Part shown: one piece after another, positions 1 to 7,785 of the stretch
How positions within the stretch are numbered: the stretch's first letter is position 1
Layout: every line of letters begins with the position of its first letter
From: Marinihelvus sp963695135
Lineage (GTDB): Bacteria > Pseudomonadota > Gammaproteobacteria > Xanthomonadales > SZUA-36
Length of the DNA stretch: 64,000 nt
NCBI GenBank assembly: GCA_963695135.1
Contig: CAVOGA010000003.1
Coordinates: 744,001-808,000, forward strand
Direction of reading: 5' to 3'
Program-made: the position numbers and the translations under genes
The notes under the pieces: model-generated
What the model was told of the DNA's origin: nothing
Database searches by the model: none
What the model saw: only the letters and a program-made list of their open reading frames with translations

Positions 1-1116
1 CAGGAGTCGACGTAGCCGGCCCACTCGGTGCGTTCGGCATCCGCAAAAACATCCAGCGCATCGCGCGTGTCGATCATGACCGCCACCTCGTTGGTGCCCG
101 GGGCACTCTGTTCGAAGGCCTTGGTCAGCGCTTTCGGGATGGGGGCCATGGGTAAATCCGCAGGGGTGCAGTGTCATCATGCCCGGGTGGATGTTGTCGC
201 GGCTGAAGAACTCACCCGCGTGGTAGAACAACACCTCGTCATAGTCGTCATTGTTATGAAAGAACGGCACTTTGAGCGCGCCGGGGTCGGTTTCAAACGG
301 GCGTGGCACAAAGGTGCACACCACGAACCGGCCGGCCACGAAGGTCGTATGCGCCGAAGGCGGCAGGTGATAACGGTGGCTCATCAGGGGACGGATATCC
401 CGCCAGTTGATGCGCACCGGCATCAGGTCACCGTGCCAGCCGGTTGCATCCAGCGGGTTGAAGGGATAGGTGATGGTCGTCAGTTCGTTGCGGCGCTTGA
501 TCAGCACCTGCCATTCACTCTCGTCCTGCTGCGCCTTGAAGGCCTCGTCGATGAGCGGCGCGTCCAGCATCGCCGGATCGAAAATCGCATGCGGACCCAG
601 CAGGCCCTTATCCGGCAGCATGTAGCTGGAGTTCGTGGCCTCGATCATGAGGATCTGCACCGGCTCGTTCACCTCGAGGCGCCACATCGTGCTGCGCGGC
701 AACATGATGTAGTCCCCGTCGCGGAATTCCAGGTGGCCATAGTCGCAGTACAGGTGCCCGGCACCGGCATGAATGAACAGCAACTCGTCACCGTCCGCAT
801 TGCGCACGAGCTGTTCCATGGACTGGTCCAGCGCCCAGAAGCGGACCTGCACGCTGGCGTTGCCGAGCAGCGCTTTGGCATCCCAGGGGCTCGGGCCGAA
901 ATGGTCCAGGCGCGTGGTATCGAAGGCGCGAGGACGCAGGGGGCCCTCGAAGCGGGTCCAGCCGGTCGGGGGATGGCGGTGGTGCATGTGCGTTGCCGGC
1001 CCGAAGAAACCCTCCTTGCCCAGCTCGCGCTCAAACGTGCCCTCGGGCAGGTCCGCGTGGGCCTGGCGCGAGGCCTCACCTTCCACCCTTGGTGTTGCGA
1101 TCCAGCGTTTGCTCAT
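1..1116 (-). CDS. hmgA: Homogentisate 1,2-dioxygenase (3' end outside window, one frame slip)
   Basis: Opens the aromatic ring of homogentisate to maleylacetoacetate in cytosolic tyrosine/phenylalanine catabolism, using Fe(II) and O2. The minus-strand frame starts at ATG 1116 (MSKRWIATPRVEG) behind a GGGGGAGCGG ribosome site, 16 bases after the hppD stop. Family-like stretches include GFFGPATHMHHRHPPTGW, DGDYIMLPRSTMWRL, TGWHGDLMPVRINWRDI and the metal-site end FFSRDNIHPGMM...FTHGPHP. Near 135-144 the frame slips by one extra C. After it the reading ALTKAFEQSAPGTNEVAVM continues to the window edge in the next frame, which matches the expected family C-terminus. Only a few C-terminal residues should lie outside the window. 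The slip is more likely a sequencing error than a true mutation. Cotranscription with hppD is the usual arrangement. Confidence 0.9.
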   Translation of the reverse strand, partial: MSKRWIATPRVEGEASRQAHADLPEGTFERELGKEGFFGPATHMHHRHPPTGWTRFEGPLRPRAFDTTRLDHFGPSPWDAKALLGNASVQVRFWALDQSMEQLVRNADGDELLFIHAGAGHLYCDYGHLEFRDGDYIMLPRSTMWRLEVNEPVQILMIEATNSSYMLPDKGLLGPHAIFDPAMLDAPLIDEAFKAQQDESEWQVLIKRRNELTTITYPFNPLDATGWHGDLMPVRINWRDIRPLMSHRYHLPPSAHTTFVAGRFVVCTFVPRPFETDPGALKVPFFHNNDDYDEVLFYHAGEFFSRDNIHPGMMTLHPCGFTHGPHPESADQGLRTECPGHQRGGGHDRHARCAGCFCGCRTHRVGRLRRLL

Positions 1117-1132
1117 GACCCGCTCCCCCGAC

Positions 1133-2182
1133 TCAGAGTACGCCGCGGCGCATCTGGTCCAGCTCTATGGACTCAAACAGCGCGGTGAAGTTGCCCTCAC
1201 CGAAGCCCTTGTTGCCTTTGCGCTGGATGATCTCAAAGAAAATCGGACCGATGCTGGTGGTGGTAAAAATCTGCAGCAGCTGTTTTTTGCCGGTTTCGGG
1301 GTCCGCATCGATAAGAATGCGGTTTTTGCGCATACGTTCGACGTCTTCATCATGCTCCGGCACGCGGCGGTCAATGATTTCGTAGTAGGTATCCGGTGTG
1401 TTGAGAAACTCCAGCCCGGCATCACGCATGCCTTCAACGGTGGCATAAATGTCATCCGTGTACAGCGCAATGTGTTGTACGCCTTCGCCCTTGTACTCGT
1501 TCAGATACTCGTTGATCTGACTCTTCGGGTCTTCGCTTTCGTTGATCGGAATGCTGATGGAGCCATTGGCCGCTGTCATGGCGCGGGACTTCAAACCCGT
1601 CTGCTGGCCCTTGATATCGAAATAGCGCACCTCGTAAAACCCGAACAGGCGCTCGTAAAACCCGGCCCAGTCGTCCATGTTGCCGAAGTAAACGTTGTGG
1701 GTGAGGTGATCGATAAAGGTAAGCCCGAAACCCTTGTGGTTGGGATCCGCACCCTCGATCAGCTCGTATTCCCGGGCCCAGTTGCTGCCCTCCTTGCGAT
1801 CCACCAGGTAGAGCATGGAGCCGCCGATACCTGCGATACGCGGAACTTCCAGCGCGGCGCAGGGAATATCGCTCATGGACTCAGCGCCGTTGGCCAGGGT
1901 GCCCTGGTAGGCCTTCTGCGCATCTGCCACGCGCAGGCCGAAACCCGTGCAGCTGGGCCCGTGCTCAGCCGCAAAGCGGCTCGCAAAACTGTCGGGCACC
2001 TCGTTAACCAGCAGGTTGATGTCACCCTGGCGGTAGAGGGTAATCGGGTGCTTGCGATGGCGCGCAACACGCGCGAAGCCCATCTGCTTGAAAAGATCAT
2101 GAAGCAGCTGCGGCTCGGGAGCCGCAAACTCGATAAATTCAAAACCCTCCACGCCGTGGGGGTCGTGCCGTACATCCGTCAT
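1133..2182 (-). CDS. hppD: 4-hydroxyphenylpyruvate dioxygenase
   Basis: Converts 4-hydroxyphenylpyruvate, O2 and Fe(II) to homogentisate and CO2, the substrate for the next gene (hmgA). The 349-residue product has the usual bacterial length and two glyoxalase-fold halves. The metal ligands expected from the Pseudomonas enzyme are visible: His in FIDHLTHNVYFGNM, His in EGVQHIALYTDD, and Glu in GPIFFEIIQRKG. The C-terminal gate helix GFGEGNFTALFESIE and the ending QMRRGVL are family hallmarks. First gene of the hppD-hmgA unit, divergent from the MarR gene. Its promoter carries a perfect palindrome between the -35 and -10 boxes, so repression by the divergent MarR protein is likely. Confidence 0.97.
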   Translation of the reverse strand: MTDVRHDPHGVEGFEFIEFAAPEPQLLHDLFKQMGFARVARHRKHPITLYRQGDINLLVNEVPDSFASRFAAEHGPSCTGFGLRVADAQKAYQGTLANGAESMSDIPCAALEVPRIAGIGGSMLYLVDRKEGSNWAREYELIEGADPNHKGFGLTFIDHLTHNVYFGNMDDWAGFYERLFGFYEVRYFDIKGQQTGLKSRAMTAANGSISIPINESEDPKSQINEYLNEYKGEGVQHIALYTDDIYATVEGMRDAGLEFLNTPDTYYEIIDRRVPEHDEDVERMRKNRILIDADPETGKKQLLQIFTTTSIGPIFFEIIQRKGNKGFGEGNFTALFESIELDQMRRGVL

Positions 2183-2262
2183 CTGAATCCTCCGGGGCCA
2201 CCGTGAACCGGCCGGCCAATGCGTCAGAAGCTGGTCCGGTGCGGACCGTTTGCATGTCGGTT

Positions 2263-2291
2263 ATAATAGTTTCATATGTAACTATTTGCAA
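2263..2291 (-). promoter_or_regulatory. hppD-hmgA promoter with overlapping palindromic operator
   Basis: On the minus strand, TTGCAA (2291-2286) and TATTAT (2268-2263) are separated by exactly 17 bases. A palindrome with perfect 6-base arms, ATAGTT-N8-AACTAT, occupies 2266-2285, filling the spacer and touching the -10 box. This is the size and placement of a MarR-family operator. The same segment is upstream of the divergent MarR gene, so autoregulation is also likely. Confidence 0.65.
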
Positions 2292-2302
2292 GGATCAACC
2301 CC

Positions 2303-2794
2303 GTGGACCAGCCTGTGCGAACCGACCAAAACGATGCCATCAGGGCCGAGGACTTTGCGCTCGAGGACTTCCTACCCTATCGCCTGTCACTGCTCAGCAA
2401 CACGGTGAGCGACGGTATCGCCTCGACGTATCGCCACGATCACGGCCTGAGCGTTACCGAATGGCGTGTCCTGGCCATACTGGGGCGTTTTCCGGGGCTT
2501 ACCGCCTCCGCCATCATGGAGCGGGGGGCAATGGACAAGGTGGCGGTCAGCCGAGCGGTCATGAAACTGGACGAAAAAGGCCTGGTGATCAGGACAGCCG
2601 ATGAACAGGACCGGCGTTGCTTGACCCTGAAACTTACCCGCCGGGGCGTGCGCCTGTTCAACGCGGTGATCCCGGGCGCCATGGCCTATGAGCAGCGATT
2701 GCTGGACAGCCTCGACACCGCGGAGCGGGCCACACTGAATGCCCTGCTGGAACGGCTTCAGCATCAAGCCCACAAGCTGAATGGACGGAACTGA
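2303..2794 (+). CDS. MarR-family transcriptional regulator
   Basis: A 163-residue winged-helix regulator divergent from hppD-hmgA. The start is GTG 2303, preceded by AAGGA at about 8 bases. The family core is clear: LSVTEWRVLAILGRFPGLT, the recognition region MDKVAVSRAVMKLDEKGLV, and the wing ADEQDRRCLTLKLTRRG. By position and operator it probably represses the tyrosine-degradation genes in response to a phenolic or keto-acid ligand. The ligand cannot be read from sequence. No sign of an operon partner downstream. Confidence 0.9.
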   Translation: MDQPVRTDQNDAIRAEDFALEDFLPYRLSLLSNTVSDGIASTYRHDHGLSVTEWRVLAILGRFPGLTASAIMERGAMDKVAVSRAVMKLDEKGLVIRTADEQDRRCLTLKLTRRGVRLFNAVIPGAMAYEQRLLDSLDTAERATLNALLERLQHQAHKLNGRN

Positions 2795-2936
2795 CAGCCG
2801 TTGTTGACCCCGGTTGAACGACAAACCGTGAAAATCCGACCCGGGCCGGCCCGTCTCAACCCCCTGCATCTATGCATGACAGTCCCTGAACGCGTTTTTC
2901 GGGCGTTTTCCCGGTCATCTTCGGGTAAGTACCTGT

Positions 2937-2965
2937 TTGTACCCTGCCTTCACAGCTCCTAGAAT
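2937..2965 (+). promoter_or_regulatory. Putative sigma70 promoter of the OmpR-type regulator
   Basis: TTGTAC at 2937-2942 and TAGAAT at 2960-2965 are spaced by 17 bases, 33 bases ahead of the ATG at 2998. A short inverted repeat GGGTA/TACCC overlaps the -35 region. Confidence 0.5.
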
Positions 2966-2997
2966 TTCAATGACATGCAACCGAGCCGGGGCTTCGC

Positions 2998-3714
2998 ATG
3001 ACAACAGGTCTGCCGCTGAAGATATTGATCGCGGTGCATGAATGGAAAGTGAGGCTGTCCATTGAATCGGCAATGAAAGAGGCGCGGGTCGAGGTGACAT
3101 CCGCCTCGAACTCTGACGAGGCCGTAACATTTGCCGGATTGAGACGGCCCGAGGTTATCGTCATGGACCGCAATATTCCGCCGATGGGCGGGATTCGCCT
3201 GTGCGTGAAACTTCGCTCCAATGCTGATTTAAGCGAGAGCCGCATCATCGTCCTGGGCAACAGCGAGGACCATGCCAGTGAACAGGCAGCCATGACCGCC
3301 GGTGCCGATGCCTACCTTTCCAGGTTGCTGGACGCCAAATCCCTGCTGCACAGAATCACCGGGCTCAAACGCCGGCGCCCGGCACCCCCAAGCCCCACCG
3401 TGCTGAAGGCCGGCGCCATCGAAATGGTGCCGGAGCAATGGGTGGTTTCCGTGGACAAAAATCCGGTCCATCTCACGGCAATCGAATACCGCCTCCTGCA
3501 GGAACTGTTGCAGGTCAGGGGCCGCGTGCTGACGCGCGAGACCCTCATGGCGAGGGTCTGGGGTCATTCGAAATCATCGAAACTGGAAACGCGGACGCTG
3601 GACGTGCACATGAGCCGCCTGCGAAACAAGCTGGATTCAGCTTCCGAAAGTATCATCACGGTGCGCAACGTGGGTTACCGGATTGATGTCTTTCCAGACT
3701 GGCTCAGTCGTTAG
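2998..3714 (+). CDS. OmpR/PhoB-type response regulator with an atypical receiver
   Basis: A 238-residue two-domain regulator. The N-terminal receiver (about 1-125) keeps the phospho-acceptor in VIVMDRNIPPMGG (Asp57). The C-terminal winged helix (about 150-232) has LTAIEYRLLQELLQVRGRVLTRETLMARVWG and the wing TLDVHMSRLRNKL...VRNVGYRI. Two conserved receiver features look altered. The acidic pair normally read as ED/DD after beta-1 is here AVHEW, and the lysine of the usual YLTKP motif is replaced (YLSRLLD). The receiver may therefore signal weakly or independently of phosphorylation. No cognate kinase is adjacent. It converges with the NarL-type regulator on its right. Confidence 0.88.
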   Translation: MTTGLPLKILIAVHEWKVRLSIESAMKEARVEVTSASNSDEAVTFAGLRRPEVIVMDRNIPPMGGIRLCVKLRSNADLSESRIIVLGNSEDHASEQAAMTAGADAYLSRLLDAKSLLHRITGLKRRRPAPPSPTVLKAGAIEMVPEQWVVSVDKNPVHLTAIEYRLLQELLQVRGRVLTRETLMARVWGHSKSSKLETRTLDVHMSRLRNKLDSASESIITVRNVGYRIDVFPDWLSR

Positions 3715-3756
3715 CTGCCAGGCCGTACGCGGGGCTTCCCTTACAACTTTTGCGGC

Positions 3757-4401
3757 TCAGGCCTCGATCATTCCCCGTCGGATCGCGTAACGAACCAGGC
3801 TGGCGACATTGTGTACATCGAGCCGGCTCATGATGTTCGACCGGTGGGACTCCGCCGTCTTGACGCTAAGGTGCAGCAGATCGGCGATGTCTTTGGTGGT
3901 TCTGCCCTCGGCAATCAGTTGCAGGACCTGTTTCTCCCGGGCCGTCAAAAGGTCGCTCGGCTGCTCTTTCTTGGACAGCAGGGCCGTGACTACCGACTCG
4001 GAAATGGAGGGGCTGAGGTAGATCGAGCCGCTCAGCACCTGGCGTAGTGCAGTAACCAGCTCCTGTGCCGCCTGCTGCTTGAGCACGTAGCCCCGGACAC
4101 CGCTTTTCACCGCTTCCAGCGCGAAGGACTCGTCGTCGTGCATGGTCAGCAACACAACCTGGGTCTCGGGTGATCGCTTGAGAATCTCCGCGGCGGCGAA
4201 GCTGCCGTTGAGTTTCGGCATGCCGTAATCCAACAACGCCAACTGCGGTGAATGCTGAACCACCAGCTTGACCGCTTCGTGCCCGTCTTCGGCCTCACCA
4301 AGAACGTCAAAGCCCTCTTCTTCCAGCAAGGACCTGATTGCCTGCCTGAACATCTGGTGATCGTCAGCGATCACACAGGTCGGCTTTATACTGCTGTTCA
4401 T
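3757..4401 (-). CDS. NarL/FixJ-family response regulator
   Basis: 214 residues. The receiver (1-120) has the acidic pair IADDH, acceptor Asp58 in LALLDYGMP and the conserved lysine in GYVLKQ. The C-terminal LuxR-type helix-turn-helix (about 150-210) has LTAREKQVLQLIAEG and LSVKTAESHRSNIM. The start ATG 4401 overlaps the stop of the kinase gene by four bases (ATGA), so the two are translationally coupled and form one phosphorelay. Target genes are unknown; the proximity to an EPS operon makes surface-polymer control a guess only. Confidence 0.93.
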   Translation of the reverse strand: MNSSIKPTCVIADDHQMFRQAIRSLLEEEGFDVLGEAEDGHEAVKLVVQHSPQLALLDYGMPKLNGSFAAAEILKRSPETQVVLLTMHDDESFALEAVKSGVRGYVLKQQAAQELVTALRQVLSGSIYLSPSISESVVTALLSKKEQPSDLLTAREKQVLQLIAEGRTTKDIADLLHLSVKTAESHRSNIMSRLDVHNVASLVRYAIRRGMIEA

Positions 4402-5036
4402 AACGGTATCCCCATTTTAAGTTCCATTCCCTTCCGGCCATCAGAGAGGATGTGGCATTCCCCTCCAAGCGAATCGATCCTTTCGAAGATACCAACGAGA
4501 CCCAGTCCCGATCCGTATCGTCCTTTAGATTTCTTTTCCGCTTGCTGATAACCGATGCCATCGTCCCTCACGGAACAATGCAACTTACCCCTTGTTTGCC
4601 ATAGCCTGACCTCTGCCTTGCTGGCCTCGGCATGACGCACAACATTTGATAACGCTTCCTGCACCGCCCGGTACACCCCTACTTCGACAGCCAGGGAAAG
4701 GTCGGTAGCCTCACCGGTAACCTTCACATCCAGTCCGGAGCGCTTTTTCACACCCTTGGCCAGCTGGCGCAAAGCGGGCAACAGACCATGCCGTTCCAGC
4801 ACCATCGGGTGCAATTCATGGGATAGCGCACGAATCTGTTCGCTCACCGAGTCGAGGTGCGTAATTACCCTGTCGATCCGCTCAGCGGTCGGCTTGGGGC
4901 TGTTACGGGCAATGTGCGCCAGCTCCAGGTAGACGATGGCAAGCATCTGTGACGCCTCGTCGTGGAGGCTTTGAGCGATGCGACGCGCGATCTCTTCCTG
5001 CGCCTCGAAAACGCGACCGATACTCTCATGGTGCAC
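4398..5036 (-). CDS. NarX/DegS-type sensor histidine kinase, soluble as annotated
   Basis: 212 residues starting at GTG 5036. The HisKA_3 dimerisation helix carries phospho-acceptor His25 in RRIAQSLHDEASQML. The ATPase domain follows with N-box VQEALSNVVRHAEAS, G1 box VRDDGIGY and G2 box GSGLGLVGIFERI. No transmembrane segment or sensory domain is present in this frame, and a stop lies just upstream. Such kinases usually have a PAS or membrane sensor ahead of the H-box. The N-terminus may be genuinely absent or lost to a frame slip in 5037-5390. Coupled to the downstream response regulator. Confidence 0.88.
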   Translation of the reverse strand: MHHESIGRVFEAQEEIARRIAQSLHDEASQMLAIVYLELAHIARNSPKPTAERIDRVITHLDSVSEQIRALSHELHPMVLERHGLLPALRQLAKGVKKRSGLDVKVTGEATDLSLAVEVGVYRAVQEALSNVVRHAEASKAEVRLWQTRGKLHCSVRDDGIGYQQAEKKSKGRYGSGLGLVGIFERIDSLGGECHILSDGRKGMELKMGIPL

Positions 5037-5387
5037 CAGCCTGAGGAAGGCTGACCGGCAGAAGAATCAACTGACGACCGGGCGGCCCGGTCGCCGACAA
5101 TTTCGCGCAGCGATTTGCGAAACGCGCCATTATCGACGGCAAGTTCCAGGCACAGAGCATCGTTCCCTGGTCGGGAAAGCCGGCCGAGCTGGCAGAGCCT
5201 GTCGGTGGATTTATTTCGAGATTGCGCCAGTGCAGGCCGCGATCCGTTGTTGTTGTGGTATCCGAGTCAGGAGTGCGCTGATGGCTATCCTGATCGGGCA
5301 TATCCCTTGGTACCCATGGTTGAATCCCCTGAAGAACTGGCGGTATTAACCTGAGTATATTAGAAATTTTGTGTTTTGCATCCTTCA
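5037..5387. other. Stretch without a confident gene upstream of the sensor kinase
   Basis: Two overlapping minus-strand open readings exist here. One gives a low-complexity peptide. The other reads GNDALCLELAVDNGAFRKSL and then runs out of frame with the kinase. Neither resembles a known family. It may hold the lost N-terminal region of the kinase or its leader; no other gene, RNA or repeat was seen. Confidence 0.4.
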
Positions 5388-5422
5388 AAGACAAAAACGC
5401 AGCATGCCTTCAGACATGCTGC
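5388..5422 (-). terminator. Rho-independent terminator of the anti-sigma gene
   Basis: On the minus strand the 8-base perfect stem GCAGCATG/CATGCTGC (5422-5399, 8-base loop) is followed directly by GTTTTTG. It lies 81 bases beyond the stop of the RsbT-like gene at 5503. Confidence 0.75.
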
Positions 5423-5502
5423 GTTCAAATTTACGGCGAAAATCTGGATCAGCTGGCCGTGCGGGGCGCCCGGATTCTCCAAACGGGAGACACCACAGAC
5501 GC

Positions 5503-5895
5503 TCAGTTCGAGCGCACCTCGCAAGTGACCTGCGTGCCCGCACCCGGCCGGCTTTCGATGCTGAAGCGATCCATGCATTGCTTGAGACCGCTTAATCCCA
5601 GACCACCGCTGTCCGTGGCGAACAACGAACGGTCAATGACCACGGAGACGTCTTCGATACCGGGACCCTGGTCACTGGCGACCACGGTTATCGCTTCACC
5701 GGAACCGCTGTTTGACCGCGACAGGATGATCTCTCCGTGGTTGGCATACCTGATGATGTTCCGGGCGAGCTCGGAAATTGCCGTCAGGACGAGAGCAACG
5801 CGGCTCTCGGAGAGGCCGATTTGCCCCGCCAGCAGGCGTCCCTGCACGACGCGCGGTAACAATATCATCCAGGCATCTGATGACAATTCTGACAT
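5503..5895 (-). CDS. RsbT/RsbW-like anti-sigma regulatory ATPase
   Basis: A single-domain GHKL ATPase of 130 residues when started at ATG 5895 (MSELSSDAWMILLPR); the frame stays open upstream to 6033 but that part is not family-like. Motifs: LTAISELARNIIRYA (N-box), ASDQGPGIEDV (G1 box), GGLGLSGLKQCMDRF and the ending GAGTQVTCEV. These match switch kinases of the RsbT type, which act in partner-switching cascades on STAS proteins and sigma factors or phosphatases. No STAS or PP2C partner is seen next to it. A clear terminator follows. Its target is unknown. Confidence 0.85.
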   Translation of the reverse strand: MSELSSDAWMILLPRVVQGRLLAGQIGLSESRVALVLTAISELARNIIRYANHGEIILSRSNSGSGEAITVVASDQGPGIEDVSVVIDRSLFATDSGGLGLSGLKQCMDRFSIESRPGAGTQVTCEVRSN

Positions 5896-6390
5896 CAGGC
5901 TTGCTGGTAACCGGTGTGAATTTTGGCGTCGATTTACGCACCAGTGACGGGCGCATACCGTCAGGCTGCCAAATCGGTAATGGATGTTCCAATGCCACAG
6001 GCACGGAATCCGATATAATGCTGGACACTTCATGTCCCCCCCTTCGGCCGCTCAGGACCTACTGCAAGAGACCTCCGTGCTCTCGACACAGTTAGAACTA
6101 ACTGCGCAGTACTCCATACTACGCAGGCCACCCCGCACGGAACATGGGGTATACAAGGTATATGCATCAGGTAAAACCACCATTCCCCTGGTGGTGTATA
6201 CCCTGCCAACCGGGTTTCAGACCGGGACGATAAGCCTATTTAACTAATTTTTCACATTTAAGGACAAAAAATAAACGAAATCGTTGCATGACAGCGGGTT
6301 TCGCACGCACTAGTCTAAGGACCTTGGTGACGCCGCTGGCGCGTCAAGACGATAACAGCTCAACCCAAACCGCTAACAAGGATGTAAGTG
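5896..6390. other. Intergenic region with strong inverted repeats
   Basis: Divergent intergenic region between the anti-sigma gene and the secreted-protein gene. It holds a perfect palindrome CAGTTAG-AA-CTAACTG at 6089-6104. A larger interrupted stem spans 6147-6203: GGGTATAC at 6147-6154 pairs with GTATACCC at 6196-6203, enclosing ACCACC (6176-6181) and GGTGGT (6190-6195), which pair directly inside it. An AT-rich tract follows at about 6235-6280. No coding region is supported. Confidence 0.5.
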
Positions 6391-7785
6391 ATGAGGTTGC
6401 TTCGACCTATACGATACGCAGGATGCGTAGGTTTACTCTGGATTGCGGGCCTCTCGATGCAAACTGCCCTGGCCGCAGATGCTCCCGGTGGCTTTCTTGA
6501 GATCGCCGGATCCGCCCAGGCCCGCCAACCTCTCAGTAAGACTCAGATCAATAACCTGGTGCCCAACCGCGGCAGGTTCACGTTTCCAGCGCCCTATAGA
6601 ACCGAAGCCTTCCGACTCACGAACTCCAGCGACTGCGGAGGTTCTGACTGCGTGCACTACGTGGGCTATTCCTACTGGCGCAATACCAACAATCACGTCG
6701 GTCAGGACACCATGCTTGTTCTGGTGGGTCTGAGACGCAGCCAGGGAGGCGCTGGACCCTCCCTGATCGCCTACAACAAGCAGACAGACCAGGTTGAATC
6801 GCTTGGGCCCATTTTCGGCCCTAACGACAACCTGAGCTGGGCGAATGCAGAGGGCTGGTATTTCAGCGGCACCATGCCTCACGCCATCTATGTCGCGAAC
6901 GGGCCCCGGCTCGAGCGCTACGACGTGTTCACCCGCGCAAAAGAAACGGTGTTCGATGTGAACGCAAAACTGGGTAGTGGCCACATCCTGTGGCAAACCC
7001 ACTCCAGCGATGATGACCGCGTGCATTCCGCAACGCTCAAAAACAGCAGTAACGCTGATCTTGGTTGTGTCGTTTATCGCGAGGATACTGATCAGCTGAC
7101 ATTTTTCGCCAAAAAGGGCTCGTATGACGAGTGTCAGATCGACAGAAGCGGCAAATGGCTGGTCATCAAGGAAAACGTCGACGGCAAACAGGGTGAAGAC
7201 AACCGGATCATTAACGTCCAAACGCTCGAGGAGCGGACATTACTCGACCCGAGCGGGGCCGGTGGCCACTCTGACCTGGGTCACGGCTACATGATCGCCG
7301 CAGACAACTGGGCCAACGAGGCGAATACCCAGGTGCTCTGGAAGTTCGATGAATATCCTCTGCAAGGCAGACCGCTCTACTACAATAACGATTGGGGTGC
7401 GCAGGCTCCGGCGCACGTCAGCCACACCAACAGCCTCCCCGGCGTTTCACCGGAAAATCAGTTTGCCTGCGGCAGCAGCGTAAACCAGACCAATTCCGCG
7501 CACGCCAATGAAATCATCTGTTTTGGCCTGGCGGGCAGCGGGGAGACGCTCGTGGTGGCCCCGGTAATGACAGACATCAACGCCAGCGGGGGCGGCAACA
7601 ACTATGCCAAGGCGCCCAAAGGCAATCTAGATGTCACCGGTCAATATTTTATCTGGACCAGCAATATGCGCGGATCCAGGCTGGACGTTTTCATGGTCAA
7701 AGTGCCGTCTCATCTGCTGCCGGGTGTGCAGGCCGCGCCACCACCCGTAGCGGGCGATGTCATCTTCGCAAACGGCTTTGATTGA
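6391..7785 (+). CDS. Secreted protein of unknown function with C-terminal IFANGFD tail
   Basis: 464 residues from ATG 6391 (a GTG lies one codon upstream; AAGGA at 6378-6382 is the ribosome site). A signal peptide is clear: an Arg-containing start, hydrophobic core GCVGLLWIAGLSM and cleavage near ALA-AD. The mature part is rich in Trp, Asn, Asp and Gly with repeating blocks such as LWQTHSSDDDRVHSATL, HSDLGHGYMIAADNW and YFIWTSNMRGSRLDVFMV. These suggest a beta-propeller-like fold, but no family was recognised. The last residues, after a PPP linker, are VAGDVIFANGFD, a short tail that may be a sorting or anchoring signal. It converges with and overlaps the GT2 gene by 26 bases. Confidence 0.8.
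   Translation: MRLLRPIRYAGCVGLLWIAGLSMQTALAADAPGGFLEIAGSAQARQPLSKTQINNLVPNRGRFTFPAPYRTEAFRLTNSSDCGGSDCVHYVGYSYWRNTNNHVGQDTMLVLVGLRRSQGGAGPSLIAYNKQTDQVESLGPIFGPNDNLSWANAEGWYFSGTMPHAIYVANGPRLERYDVFTRAKETVFDVNAKLGSGHILWQTHSSDDDRVHSATLKNSSNADLGCVVYREDTDQLTFFAKKGSYDECQIDRSGKWLVIKENVDGKQGEDNRIINVQTLEERTLLDPSGAGGHSDLGHGYMIAADNWANEANTQVLWKFDEYPLQGRPLYYNNDWGAQAPAHVSHTNSLPGVSPENQFACGSSVNQTNSAHANEIICFGLAGSGETLVVAPVMTDINASGGGNNYAKAPKGNLDVTGQYFIWTSNMRGSRLDVFMVKVPSHLLPGVQAAPPPVAGDVIFANGFD

Noticed and set aside
28..2206. Long plus-strand open readings antisense to hmgA and hppD
   Set aside because: They are mirror frames of well-identified minus-strand genes in GC-rich DNA, without family features or ribosome sites.
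5026..5394. 122-residue minus-strand reading ahead of the sensor kinase
   Set aside because: Low complexity (TTTTT, Pro-rich), no family features; overlaps the kinase start in another frame.
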